This document shows, piece by piece, positions 13,335 to 25,371 of a stretch of DNA of 64,000 bases. A program made the translations under genes and the position numbers. Below the pieces are notes generated by a model. It worked only from the letters and a program-made list of their open reading frames with translations. It ran no database searches and had not been told where the DNA came from. Every line of letters begins with the position of its first letter. Positions within the stretch are counted from its first letter, which is position 1. Source of the DNA: Opisthocomus hoazin (taxonomy: Eukaryota; Chordata; Aves; Opisthocomiformes; Opisthocomidae); contig NC_134433.1 of the NCBI RefSeq assembly GCF_030867145.1, forward strand, positions 15,411,896 to 15,475,895, given 5' to 3'.

Positions 13335-13499
13335 GGTTTCGGTGCCTTTGAGCGTTCAATCTTGACTCAGATTGATCATATTATGATGGACAAAGAGAGA
13401 TTGCTACGGCGGACACAGACCAAGCGATCAGTGTATACAGTGCTGGGAAAGCAGGAACAGAAAGCTCCTCCGGTGCCTGAATCTTTGCCTGATAATTCG
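13335..13499 (+). CDS. AATF: AATF coding exon C
   Basis: This exon is 165 nt, 55 codons, phase 0 at both ends, with acceptor ttgttgcag and donor GTAAGG. It encodes the highly conserved block [20 protein letters not shown], then a basic run ([10 protein letters not shown]) and a proline-rich linker ending PESLPDNS. The linker differs more from the mammalian protein than the first part does. The length is a multiple of three, so skipping it would keep frame. Confidence 0.95.
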
Positions 13500-14258
13500 G
13501 TAAGGGTATTTTGTTTATGTAACTCACCCTGTAGCAGCAGTGAAACTCCCCGCAAGACAGACAGCTCGAGCCTCCCGCAGGTGATAGTCTTGTTTGTGAG
13601 AGGTTTATGAAGGAGATCTGAGTGTTGATTCCTGTAATGTAATGGCTAACAAAAAGACGTAGATGTTTCACTTGCAGTTTTCTGGTGTTTGCATGATCTC
13701 CTGTGCCGGCTCTTGACAGGGGCAAACAAACTTTGGTCTGTGATTGTGCCTCTCCTCTGCTGTGGGAAGTGATGCTCACTAAATCCGCTTTTTGAGGTAG
13801 AAGCTACAAAACTCTGGAGTTTAGAATCTTTAACCCAGAAAGTCACTTCTAAAATCATACTGCATATAACCTACAGAATATGTTAGTAGTAAGTCTGTTA
13901 TTAATTTAGTATTTAAGAATGAATAAATACTCAATTCTGAGAGATCCTGTAGAATTACTGCGCTTGCAAGATATATTTTTGCCATTACGTTAAAAATATC
14001 TGTAGTATTTTGCCAGAAAGACTTTGCACAATCCTATTTATTTCCCAGTAAGGGTATCATAAATCTGTTTTGGCGTTGGCAGCATTTCTGCCTTGCCTTT
14101 AAGTGTATTCCTAGTCCTTAAAAGCTTGTTATGTTTGGAGCTTTTCTCCATTCCTTCATATCTTCGAGTGTGTTTTCAAGCTGCTGCACGTGATGTTGTC
14201 AGAGTTAGGGACAGAGGTACGCACTTACGAGCTCTCAGTATTTCCTTTGCGCTTCTAG
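13500..14258 (+). other. AATF intron between exons C and D
   Basis: A 759-bp GT-AG intron with no recognised repeat or RNA gene. Confidence 0.85.
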
Positions 14259-14342
14259 GAAGTCCTCCCTCAGTCAGATTCCAACAAGCACCTGAAGGAC
14301 ATAGATGAGGAGATATTTGATGATGATGACTTTTATCACCAG
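14259..14342 (+). CDS. AATF: AATF coding exon D
   Basis: This exon is 84 nt, 28 codons, phase 0 at both ends, with acceptor cgcttctag and donor GTAGGT. It encodes a variable start (EVLPQSDSN) and then the conserved acidic block [18 protein letters not shown], which leads into the TRAUB-type C-terminal region. The intron after it is about 11 kb. Confidence 0.95.
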
Positions 14343-16504
14343 GTAGGTAATTGTAAATCTGCATTGGAATTGTGGCTCATGTTGGTTTTTAACACTTGCA
14401 GAGCTGATGCGGTCAGTTCGGTGCTCGAAGTTTCTCTTACCAGTGAAACTCAGTTACCTGTTTTAACATCCAATATCTCTGTAGATACCTCAGAGGACGT
14501 CACTCTCAACTTTCGATACAGGGCTGTGTGAGCTCAGACTTGCATGGTGGATGTAAGCTTTGCTGCTGACTGGCGCTGCTGTGCTTAGCGAGTCAGGGCT
14601 GCAGGCTAGGGTCTGTGCCTGTTCTCGCTGCTGAACATTGCTACACAAGAGAAAAATTACTGAATTCTCTGAAGGTGACTGTTCTCTGTGGGTAGAGTCC
14701 CATTATGAAAAACAATTCTAGTAGATCCTCAAAAATACTGAAGTTACTCTCATCTCAACCTAAATCATCTCCTCTACCTACCGAATGAAAAAGCTGCAGG
14801 GCTGCTCTAGCACTTTTCTTGGAGTTGTGCCAGCTTGGATTTAGGCCAGTTAGTCTTTGTATTTGCAGAATTCTTAGAACCAGTATCTGCACCCAGGGCA
14901 TGGAGGCTGCAGCTTAGGGAAACCTTGTGTTTGTAACTTATTTAATAAATGACAGTGCCAGCTTTAGGAAATACTGGAATTGCCATATATTGAGGAGTAT
15001 GATTCACTGTAAGTCCTGCCCAAGTGCATGAAAAACTAGTTTTACTCTCATGATCCGCAGAGAACTTTAACTTCAGGATGAAACAAGTATCATTAGATCA
15101 TTAGAAAGGCAGAAATTTCTGATCTGAATAGTTACTAGAGTGGATAGTAAAGTGTTAGGGCAGTGGAAGAGAGCTGTTGCCATGTGACTGTGCTCTGGTA
15201 ACTGATTTAACCAGAAGCATTTAAATACTTTCAAAATTTGGGGTTTCGTGTACAGAGCCAGGACTAAAGGTGAATAAAAAGATGTATTAAATTGGTAATT
15301 CTTATCTGTTTTACGGATAAGAAATACAGAGGACTTGAATGCTGCCTTTTTATCCCCCTCCAAGAAGGTTTTCAACACACTTCCAAACCTACTGCTGTAG
15401 ATGTCCAAGAAAGTTTTTGCAGTAGACCTCACCTAGTGCAGAATTAGGAGAATTTGAATCTTTAATGTTTGTGAGGGATCTACTCAGGGCAGCCTGCCTC
15501 AGAGGCAGGGTTATATTCCGAGCTGGCTCCTCTCCAGGCTGTGTATTTATTGTGAGAGCATCTCTGTGAGTGTTGCTGTGAATTGAGCAGCATCTCTTGG
15601 GCAGGTGAAGGTGCCGGCTTCGTCTGTGTCGGCTCTAAAATCCCCATCACAGAGCGCCTGTCTTGTTGGCGGCAGTGGTTGAAGAGGCCAAAGCTGTAAC
15701 GCAGTGAAATAATACTGAGGTGGAATATGGGGTCCAAGTGGACCAGAAGCCCAGCTTTGGGGGCCAGGTGGACCCTAAGAACACAGAACAAATTAACTTA
15801 GTGTAACAAAATTGTGAGGTGGTCGAGGAGAAATAGCTGTGATTGACAGTCCGTGGAGCTGTGCAGAGAAGGTACTCATTGGCCATGAAATGTTAAATTT
15901 TTAAAAGAACAATAGCAATAGATGAATGGCCCATCTTTCCTTCTAATAACTTTAACTTCGATAAATTGTGATTTCAGAAATATGACTAGTCACAGCTTAG
16001 CTTTTCCCCTCACTGGTTAATTGGGGTGCTGGGGTTAATCTAAATTAAAACTTAAACTAATAGAGGTCATTGAGGGAAGAGAATCACCTGAGTAAAACAA
16101 ATGGGTCTGCCAGGCACAACTGTATCTTGGCCATTTCCCAAGAGGCAAGTGGCAGCAAATTGGAGTTGTTTCAGCGTTCGGTAGAGGTGAAGGATGGGTG
16201 ACACCGGTTTAATGTACGGCACCTCCGGAAACGTTCCAGATTGCATTCCTTGCTCTACCAACTGCTGCCTCCCGCGCACAGTGAATGGGAGCGGGACCAG
16301 CCAACAACATCTGGCAGCACAGCAAGGAATGGGTGCAACTTTCGAAACCCCATAGACTCTAAATATGGTGCTTAGCCCGGTGGAGGCTTTAATCACTTAC
16401 CACTCTCTGGCAGCGGGCTACGACAGCTTATCCCAGCCTCGTACATCACGCACAGACATCTGCTGAGCCGCGAGGCAGCTACACATTCATTTTCCTTTCC
16501 TGCT

Positions 16505-16590
16505 TGGTGTTTTGTGGGTTATTTTTAATCCTTTCCTCCCTCTTTCCCTCCCTCCCTTCCACCCTTCTCCTCTCCTCCCATCCCCAATAT
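16505..16590. repeat. Polypyrimidine tract
   Basis: About 80 bases are almost entirely C and T on the + strand (tcctttcctccctctttccc and on), within the large AATF intron. Such tracts can adopt triplex structure; that is inference. Confidence 0.7.
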
Positions 16591-16599
16591 GCTTCTTGG

Positions 16600-16830
16600 G
16601 AGAGATGATCTGTAAAGATTACTGCTTCATTGTGTGCAAGTAATTGTGGGGATGCCAGCCCCTTGCCAGACACGGCGCAGCACCTGTTCCGCTGACCTGG
16701 TTAATGTCTGCTGTTGAGTGGGATTTGGCAGAGATTGGAGCTGAAGCCAATTCAGTGATAAGGCTAAAGAAAATGGCTGTATGTTTTCTGTCACCTCCCA
16801 ATTAAATTGGTTTCATAAAGTGCTTTCCTT
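16600..16830. promoter_or_regulatory. Candidate regulatory AT-rich island
   Basis: A non-repetitive stretch with AATTAAATT and TAAT-type cores beside the polypyrimidine tract, in the 11-kb AATF intron. It looks like a conserved non-coding element but only by texture. Confidence 0.22.
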
Positions 16831-16957
16831 TATTTGTCAGGGTGGTAAGCTGAAGCTGAACATCGCATTCAGAAAGGGTAGAGTGCATTACAATAGAGCG
16901 CTGACAATACAGTGAATGTGTTTTCTTTCAGATGGGTCATAACTGTGCAGCGCTTTT

Positions 16958-17000
16958 GTGTGCGTGTGTGATTGCGTGTGCGGATGTACATATATATATA
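16958..17000. repeat. Short GT/TA microsatellite
   Basis: Interrupted GTGTGCGTGTGTG is followed by ACATATATATATA. It is low-copy and intronic. Confidence 0.6.
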
Positions 17001-18829
17001 AAATGTAGAAAAGGAGCCGGGTCTTCGGGAGCAATCGTCAGCCACGTCTCTGGTTGCTGGACCTGATGTTGCTCAGAAACTCTGACCTCTGTGCATAATA
17101 CTTATTGGAAAATATATGCGTACATTTCAACGGGTGCTTTTTTCTTTGTATTTAAATTTAGATCCGAACTTTTTTAGTATCGCTTTGATTTTTCCAAACA
17201 ACATTTTATAATGACTAGTTTATTTTGATTACTGCTTATGGTTTATTAAAGGCAAACATTCACATAAAGAAAGACACTGGAAACCAACTTCCTGTGTATT
17301 TCAGTGTGAAATTAAGCAAGTAAAAATGAACGAGATCTGATGAATGTGCACAAGTTAATGATAACAGAATAAGTAGCTATACTCTTTTGTTATAGATTAT
17401 AATGCAAATTTTTTTAATGAATTTGTTTTTCCTGTGGAAAACCAATTTTCTTGTCCAGGTCTTGGTATTCAGTGGAATTCACCATGTGGTGCTGCTGGAA
17501 TTTTACGACTATTCAGGATTTAATTCTGTTTTGTCTGTTTATCCCACTTTGCCTTTTCTCATATTCTTCACTTGCTTTATAAGCAGTTACAGTTTTTATT
17601 GTGGTGGCCTATGTTGAATGGTAATGTAAAGCTGAGCTGAATAATGCCAGTGAAATATTTTTATTTGGGTTGCAGTGGATGGGAATAGTTAAACTGTTTC
17701 AGAAGTATCCTCATTACTGACAGTGGTGAGAGGCTAGACCCCATCTCCTTTGCTTTTGAACTCTCCTTCATATATGGTTTTAAGGGAAGAAAAAGGCTTT
17801 TTATTTTTAGAAGTCATGTTTACGTAGAATTCATTACAGCTGATACTGCAGCATTAAGACTTAAAATTCCAGCTTGCTACCAGGGAGCTGCTGGTCTGAC
17901 ATGCTACAGTGGAGATTTTATTATTAGGTTGAAATACTCCTCTAGTAAAGGAGGGAGTGGAAATTGGGTTATTTCCAACAGGAATTAGGTTAGTGTTCAT
18001 ATGCTAAGCGTTCCACTGGTAGCAGCTCTTCCCAGAACAAATGTTCATCATTGATGGCAGCAGGTATGCCTAAGGAGAATTAGGAATATACATAATCCCT
18101 TTTTTCCTCCACTCTCGGGCTCTCTCCTCCCCCGGATTTTGGTTGTATGTCGCAACAGCCCGCAATGATCAGTTTTGCCTGTGATCACCACAACCTCCAG
18201 AAGCTGAACGGAGCCAAAGTGGATGGGGAACATTCGGCGAAACGCTAAGATGATGATGATGGCATCTCAGAGATGCCAGGAGCTTGCCAGGCAGGACTGC
18301 CAGTGGGTTGGCAAGGACCGTCATTCCTCAGCTACTGCATTGTGTTGAAATGAGCTGTTACTGTCTGGGGTTTACTCCCGGGGTGAGCATGCTTGAACAG
18401 CGAGGAAGAGGCTTGCTCCCTTCCGTATCTGTACCCCGAATGACTTAGGAAAGGAGTTGATCCTGTAGAAAACGTTGAATTGTGGGACTTGTAACTTTCT
18501 TCATGGAGAGGCACTGTACGTGCCTGCCCACTCGTGCGCACTCTGACAGATGCGGCTTTTACAAGTGAGCAAGAGATCTCACCAGCTTCCTTTTCCCTAG
18601 CTTAGTGTTCAAAATGCCTGTGTTAATCGGAGTAACCACAAAATGAGCTTCCAGGTCTGAATCTCTTGTTAAGATACTTGTAGCTCAGTGTGTTTCTCTG
18701 CTGGGTTGTACTTGTGTCTAAATCACTTTGTAGGGCTTTTTAGAAAACTTTATCTGATGGGGTAGATTTCCGCTTGTGTCCCAAGCCAGAGCTGGCCTAA
18801 AGCAGTTCCTGGGCACATCCTGTGGTTTT

Positions 18830-19010
18830 CTCTCCCAGGTATTTGATAAGGCCATAAACAAGTAATTACTAATCCAGTGAACTATTAAAAGTCGATAATG
18901 GTGAAGAATAGAGAGAAGACTGGCTTTCTGACAAGCTGGTTTACCTTAATTAAACTGGTGAGTGATTAATATGGACAGCTGATCTCGTGGCTTTAATTAG
19001 ATGCATTTAG
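18830..19010. promoter_or_regulatory. Candidate regulatory AT-rich island
   Basis: It has dense homeodomain-type cores (aagtaattactaatcc, ccttaattaaactgg, ctttaattagatgc) without simple-repeat structure. It lies in the 11-kb AATF intron. Confidence 0.27.
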
Positions 19011-22000
19011 AGTTTTGTGTGAAGAAGAGATGTCTCGAACCATCCCACAGGTTAATGGCAATACAATACTCTTATCACAGGCATGTATCTTTCAAATGGC
19101 TGGGTAGATGGTTAATAACACGTTTTAAAGCTTGATTTGAAACTTCTGTTAATGGGTTATTAGAAAATACGCAAGTCAATGACTATTTTATACAAAACTG
19201 AATTTTAATAAGATGTTTTTTAAAAAGAGACTGTCCAGTGATTTCATCTTGCAGTTCAGGTTTTTCCATTATAAATTGATTGCAGAAAATCAAGTTTTAA
19301 GCAAGTGTTTCAAGGGGATTTAAAAATAATATTAGAGCTGCAGTCAAAATTTTCTCTGGTGTTGCTAGAAATCTGGACGGTGTTACGCTACTGGTGTGTG
19401 GGAGGTTGGAAGAGGAAAAGAAACAGCTTGCTTCTGCATCCGGGCAGAATGCAGTGTGAGATGTATGCTGAAAGACCCCTTGACTAGAAGCAACCTCTTC
19501 ATAATTTATGCTGTTTTAAATAATTGTATGGTGTATAAATATGAAAAAGAAGGAAAAATTAATGTGATTTACCATGTATCTCCAAAGACTAAAGGAGAAA
19601 AAAATTAAATTAGAAAGTATTGAAACTACATTGATAAAATGTAGCTTTGTCAACTTGTTCTGTAGTGGAGTGAGTTTGCATTTTTACCAGGAAAGAGGAG
19701 AAAAGTGTTTGGTGTTTGTAGTCTGACTTCTTTACTTGGGCTTGACAAGTTGTACTTAGCTTCTCTCTGCTTTTTTCCTGCTGTGATTTTGTTAAAAAAT
19801 AACTGGGTTTTGAACTGTTGCAGGATAACTTAACACCACCACGTTTTTTCAGTGTGACATGTGATGCTGCAGCTGTGTGAGGCAGGATGAAGGTGATTTG
19901 CCTGAGCTTTTGAAAGGATTCTGTGTTAAAAGATAGCGGAGCGCCGTTAGTAGACCTTCACACCACACAGATCGTTTGTTTGCTGCCTCTAGTAACAAAT
20001 ACACATTTAGCTGGAAAAGTCTGCATAAGCAATGTGCAAATTTTTTAGAGTTCTTCAATAGCAAAGTGAGTATTGCTCTAGCACAAGGAGTGACAGAGTG
20101 TTCTGGTGAAGGTAAGCGGCAGCCGGTAAGCCTGCCGTCTGGGTTTCTCACATTGCTCCTGTTGTTTCAGAATCCACAGCTAGTTGAATCTGCTTCTGTT
20201 GCTCTCAGCAAATGACTGAGATGGCAGAAGCGGTACGACGTTCTGCCTTCCCGTTCTTCTGTTGTTTTAAAATGAACGTCGTCGGCCCCTTGTTTGACGG
20301 GACTGTTGGCGCAGGGCGCCCAGCGGGACTGCTCCGGCTCCCCCCGCAGCAGCCAGCACAGCTGGCTCCCCCGTACAGCTGCGCCTCACCTCCTCGCCTA
20401 CCTGTCTTGCTGAGTTCCAAGGCAGCCGTGCCGCTTGCAAGACAGAGTAGGTGGCTTTGATGCACCGTAGCAGAAATGACCCGTGCCTTTACTAGCTTTT
20501 CTGAAGATTTTAATAACCTCAGAGAAGTGGTGTGTCTTTTGTTCTGATTGTATTTCTAAGCTTTGTAAACTAAACTGTTTCCTGTGATATGCTATAGATC
20601 AGCTTTTGTGAGGTCTGTGAGGGCTGAGAAAAGTGAGCCTTTTGTCCCAAGGCTGATTTCAGCTGTACTTAACTCTTTGTCTCAACTGGAAATTCTTAGG
20701 GGTCTGCAAATCGGAAAGGTCAGCAACTGTAGTGTTAGAAACACGGATAGATAGTGCATGAAAATGAGACCTAACCTCTAAAATGAAAAATTGACCTCTA
20801 AAATGAGAAATGAATCTCTGTTACCCTTGAACAACACCCTGATGGCATTTCTAAATCCCTCGAAGTTCGTACGATGCACTTTGCGTGCGTCTCTCTGAGT
20901 AGTGTGGAGAGAGAGTCCTTTTAAGGTGAATTCTTTAGAAAGCACACCTCATTGACTTCAGTGTAAATTTTAACAATGGCTTTGGTGTCAGCAAAGGCAG
21001 GTGAATGCTAACCGCTTTTGAAGCTCGTGCCTTGGGACATCTGCACGAACGCTGCCTTGCTCTTCGTTAGCAGTTGCAGATGTTAAGCTCTCTGGCGTGC
21101 TCAGGACACAGGAAGGGGAGTCAGTTCCCATCTGCTCCCAGCCCTCCGCGAACACGGCTTGTGGACCTTGGCAGACCAGGCGACATCTGTGTGCTTCTCT
21201 TTACTCCTGTGCTTGGTAGTCCTTGGTTTTGACTCAGGAGTCTGATTGGGTTGATTTTAACAGCGTTCCCGAATGCGTCTTGACTTGTGACATGAAGCTT
21301 TGTTGAGTTCAGAAACACCCGCGTGCAGGAGCTCTTGTGGCAAGCATCGCCTCTTCATTCCAACGACAAATAAAACTGGCATTAACAACTTTCTTCTGCT
21401 TACTGTTGCCCATTGTCCACTTTTCACGTAGTTTGTCCTCCCGGCTTCAGCCCTCGCTAGGTAGGAGCAGCTGGGAGTTGGTTGCTGAGCTGCAGGCTGC
21501 TGGACGTGGTTGCACTTCGTTGCAGGCGGGCAGTTGTGCTTGCTTGCATGGGAGACTGAGCTTGGGGTTTTGAAGTTCGGGGAAGATGTGAAGAGGTGAA
21601 GGAGGGAAAGCGAAAAAGGATATGTTTCAAATCAAAGCCTTTTGATGCTGAAATTGCCTAACTCAAACTCTGTCTTCACACATCAGGGCTTAAGGCTGAT
21701 AGTGATTTACTTACACTTCCTAGTTAATAATTAGACATTGGGAGACACCATATATCACTCCTAATGGAATATATGGGGTCTGATGAGAGTTTTCTGTTTT
21801 GACTAATAAATTTTAACCAGAATCACCAAGCTTAATGAAATATTACAGCTTCGGAAGTGTTTTAAGTCTTGTGCTGTGAAAACAGTGTTTCTTTATTCAG
21901 TAAATGAATTTATCATTCATTCTGTATCCTGAGCCCAAGCTGACTTTGGAGCATGGGCTGAATGCAAGACTCTGAACTAGAAAGCGGAAAAACTAATCAA

Positions 22001-25000
22001 ATCCTTAAAGACCAAAGGCAGCGAGGCAGGTCTAGACTGACTTTTTCAGTGGTAGCCTCTGGCTACATCCACTTTTATTTTAGTAACCATTGTTAGCATG
22101 ATTTATAACTTTAGCTTTAAGACGTACACTATTTAGATGTAATAAGATGCTTCGCAGCTTTTATTTCTATTTCCTGATTTCCCTCTTGTCCCTGCTCTTT
22201 TTTTACTTCCCCCTCAGCTTTTTGTCTCCCTCTCCTCTCCCCAGCAGTGTCCCCAGTCCTGCAGTTGACGCTGCACTGGAAGAACATTTCACTGTCAGCC
22301 CCAAGGTCAGCAAAACCGCCTCTGCCTCAGCTAACGGCTGGTCGGCTGGTGGCCTGGTTAGTGCAGAGGGGACGACTGTGTGCAGGGTTTAGTCTCCTAC
22401 TGCTGCACCAAGCTTTCCCCTGCTAAGGCTGGTGACAGGATCCTCTGTACACAGAGGAGAGGACGTGCCCCCCAGCAAATCATGGGATCCCTGCTGTCGC
22501 CGTGCGAAGTGGCACACGGTTCAACTCCGTGCCCTTCGCAGCTGTCACGGGGAATGCTGCCTTGCCAAAAGGAGTGTGATCCTGTCCAAAGAGATCCTGC
22601 TCGCTTCCCAGGTGCAGCATTAGGAACCTGCCCCCAAAGTGTATCATTTTCTAACCAGTGGGGACATAGCTGTGAGACCTTGGTGGCACTCCTTAGTCTA
22701 CTGGCTTTGGTGGGCCAGCAGCAAGAGCAAGTCCTGCTGAAAATGCCTTGCAGCTTAGTTCTCGTGTAGGACGTCTGTGCTTTATTGTCTTCTTGTGCCG
22801 TAGCCTCTGCCATGACTACTCAGCAGTTTTTTCTGTGCATCGTGCCAAGGAAGCAAGATAAGAGGAGATAGTAAACACACCTTATTGCCGGTACAGGAAC
22901 AAACCACTAAAACCTTGCTGCACCATTTCTCGCTGCTGTTAAAACCCTCCCTCCCACCTTGCTTTTGACAGAATATTGACTAGAAACCAAGATCCCATTT
23001 CTGCTTAGCCTTAAGGGCAGCTGTTTACAGAGTGGCGGTGTTACATAGGTTTACTGTGTCGTATGTCTGTGTAACACTGGATTTGGATCTTGTATTTAGC
23101 TGCCAGAAGTGACTGTGATGAAGTGGGAGAGATAAACTGATAGATTGTGTGCCAGAAAGATGTGGAGAATCAATCAGATAAGCAGGGCAGAGAAGTAGCT
23201 TGCTGTTTTCTAGTGATAATAAACCAGTGGCCTTTCTTCCTGGAGTTTCTAAATGTAATTGCTGCAGTAATAATCTCCAAAAATAAGCAAATAGAAAAAA
23301 AGTCATGACAGGTTTTTAATTATGCTCAAATCACTCTTTTTTATTTTTTTAATATGATGTATGCCTTGAAGGAGAGGAAAGAAGTGGACAAGCATAAAGA
23401 TTATCTCTGTTGCTGGAGTGTCTCTTATCTGAAAATAAAAAAGGGTCATAAAATGATACTCATCTACCTCTATGGCATTTTTCTTTGTGGGGTGCACACC
23501 TTTTCCCTCCCTCTCTCCAGCAGTGTACTGAAGTGATCAGAAACTATGGGAGCCAGCGAGTTTCTCCCATCGTGCTGTACCCGGGACAGCTTTTGGGTGT
23601 CAGCTGCACGCGGTGGGCAGCGTTGGTGCCCGCGAAGGTGTCTGAGGGCAGGCTGCTCAGAGCACAGTCGCAGTCAATAGCTAAGCTGTGCTGTCGTCTC
23701 ACTTGAGCTGGTATTTCCTTATATACATCCCCGGCTGCAAGGGAGGATGTGGAGCTTCTTTGTTGTCCTCTTGCCTTGTCTGTGCGTGCTGTCTTGGGCC
23801 AGGTGAAGACTACAGCCAGGGCCACGAATGCTCCCCAAGCCCTGCTTTCCGTCACTGCTGCTGTACCTCCATTGACCGCTGCAGTCCAGCTCTCCTACTT
23901 GAGCAAAAGTATAGGGTGGAGGAAGAGGTTCTTTCATCCTTTCTTCTCCAGCATTGTGGAATTGCCTGGACTCTCTGGTTTCCAGGTGGGTCTGTTTCAG
24001 GCCCTTTCTGAGCTGAGGCAGTAACTTCACTAGTCAGTGAAATGTCGGCATCTGGAAGGCAGCCTGTGCACCTCAGTTTTGGAGGGTTTATTTCTGTTCT
24101 TTGTGTTAATATGTTGGCTAATACCCAAGGCACAGCACATACAATTTACAGTGAGTGGTGATAAACATATAGCACTGGTCAAGTATCCAAAAAGGCTGTT
24201 CACAATATTCTTTGGCTGCAGGAAGCAAAAAGGACAAAACCCAACCCTCAGGATGTGAAAAGAAATAGAAAAGCCTGCTTGAACGTTCCTGCTCTAGCTA
24301 CAAAAATTATTTTGCTGTACTGTTCCTCTGGGCAAGTGTTGTTGCCCAGCAGTGCTTGACTTCTGTTTGGTGAAGTGTTTCAGTTCCCCCCTGCCCTCCC
24401 CACTTGAAGTGTGGGGTGAGACCTGTGGACAGAGTTCTTACTGCAGATCTGCCTGCGTTACATCTCTTGCCCATGGGAACATTCAGGCCTTTTTTTATTC
24501 TTCCAAAGCCCAAGGAACAGTACTGACCTCAGAAATACAAGCTGAGTTCTTCATTCTGCTCCTCCGTGTGAGAAACGACCGTCTCCTGTCAGGCTCAGCT
24601 GCTCACATCCCCACAAGTTTGTCACCTTTTTGTCCTCCATGGGACTGCACACTTTGCTCTGGGCTCTTGGGACCAGCAGTTACCAGATGGTTGGCCCATC
24701 TGACAGTCCCAGAGCCGGGGATTCCAGACCTTTGCCATTGCTTAGACCTGAGATCGTTAGTTTGCTTTGCCTGTGTGGGGCTTCTGGTGCTTGGACCATG
24801 GTGCAGCAAAGTTGTGCCCCTCTGGCTCCGCATAACCGTGTAGATTCTCTTCAGATGAAAGACATGATGCTGCATGTCACCTCAATAAACCGTGATGCAT
24901 TGAAGGGAAGACTGTACTACTCCTGGATCCATCTGAAATTACAAACAAACTCTTTGTAGTGACCTGCAGTGTTATGCTCCAATTGCGTATTCTGTGGGAA

Positions 25001-25303
25001 CTTTTTTGGAAGAGGGGGGCGATCTACAGGTACTTACACTTTTAGCATAGGGTTTTGCTTCCTTGCTTGGACCTTGTCAGAGCCATCAGCTATTTCCCTT
25101 GGGAAACTCCTTCGTGCTGACGGAATGTTAAAAAGCTTTGGTTCTTGGCTTGGTTTTTTCTAGGAGGTTTCAAGAAATAAGGTGTACAGGTTGCCTTGGG
25201 AACTTGGCAGCTAATTTCTTAAGTCTTCTGAGAAACCTGTGAGCCTGTTTGCATTAACATGTCTTTACTGTGCTTTTAAATGGAATTGTTGTCTTTCTTC
25301 TAG

Positions 25304-25371
25304 CTCCTTCGAGAACTCATAGAACGTAAAACCACTTCATGGGACCCCAATGACCAGGTGGCAATGGGCAG
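25304..25371 (+). CDS. AATF: AATF coding exon E
   Basis: This 68-nt exon carries 22 codons (LLRELIERKTTSWDPNDQ, then VAMG) plus two bases of an Arg codon. The acceptor is gtctttcttctag and the donor GTAAGT is a perfect match to consensus. The peptide continues directly from DDDDFYHQ of the previous exon and belongs to the conserved C-terminal region of AATF. Confidence 0.95.

Larger units (their letters stand above)
14343..25303 (+). other. Large AATF intron between exons D and E
   Basis: An intron of about 10.96 kb. It holds a polypyrimidine tract near 16510-16585, a short GT/TA microsatellite near 16958-17000, AT-rich islands near 16600-16830 and 18830-19010, and a small GC-rich patch at 20270-20460. 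No exon of another gene and no CR1 copy was recognised. Confidence 0.8.

Noticed and set aside
18253..18272. Short hairpin ggcatctcagagatgcc as a small RNA candidate
   Set aside because: The stem is only seven base pairs with no extended pairing, far too short for a microRNA precursor.
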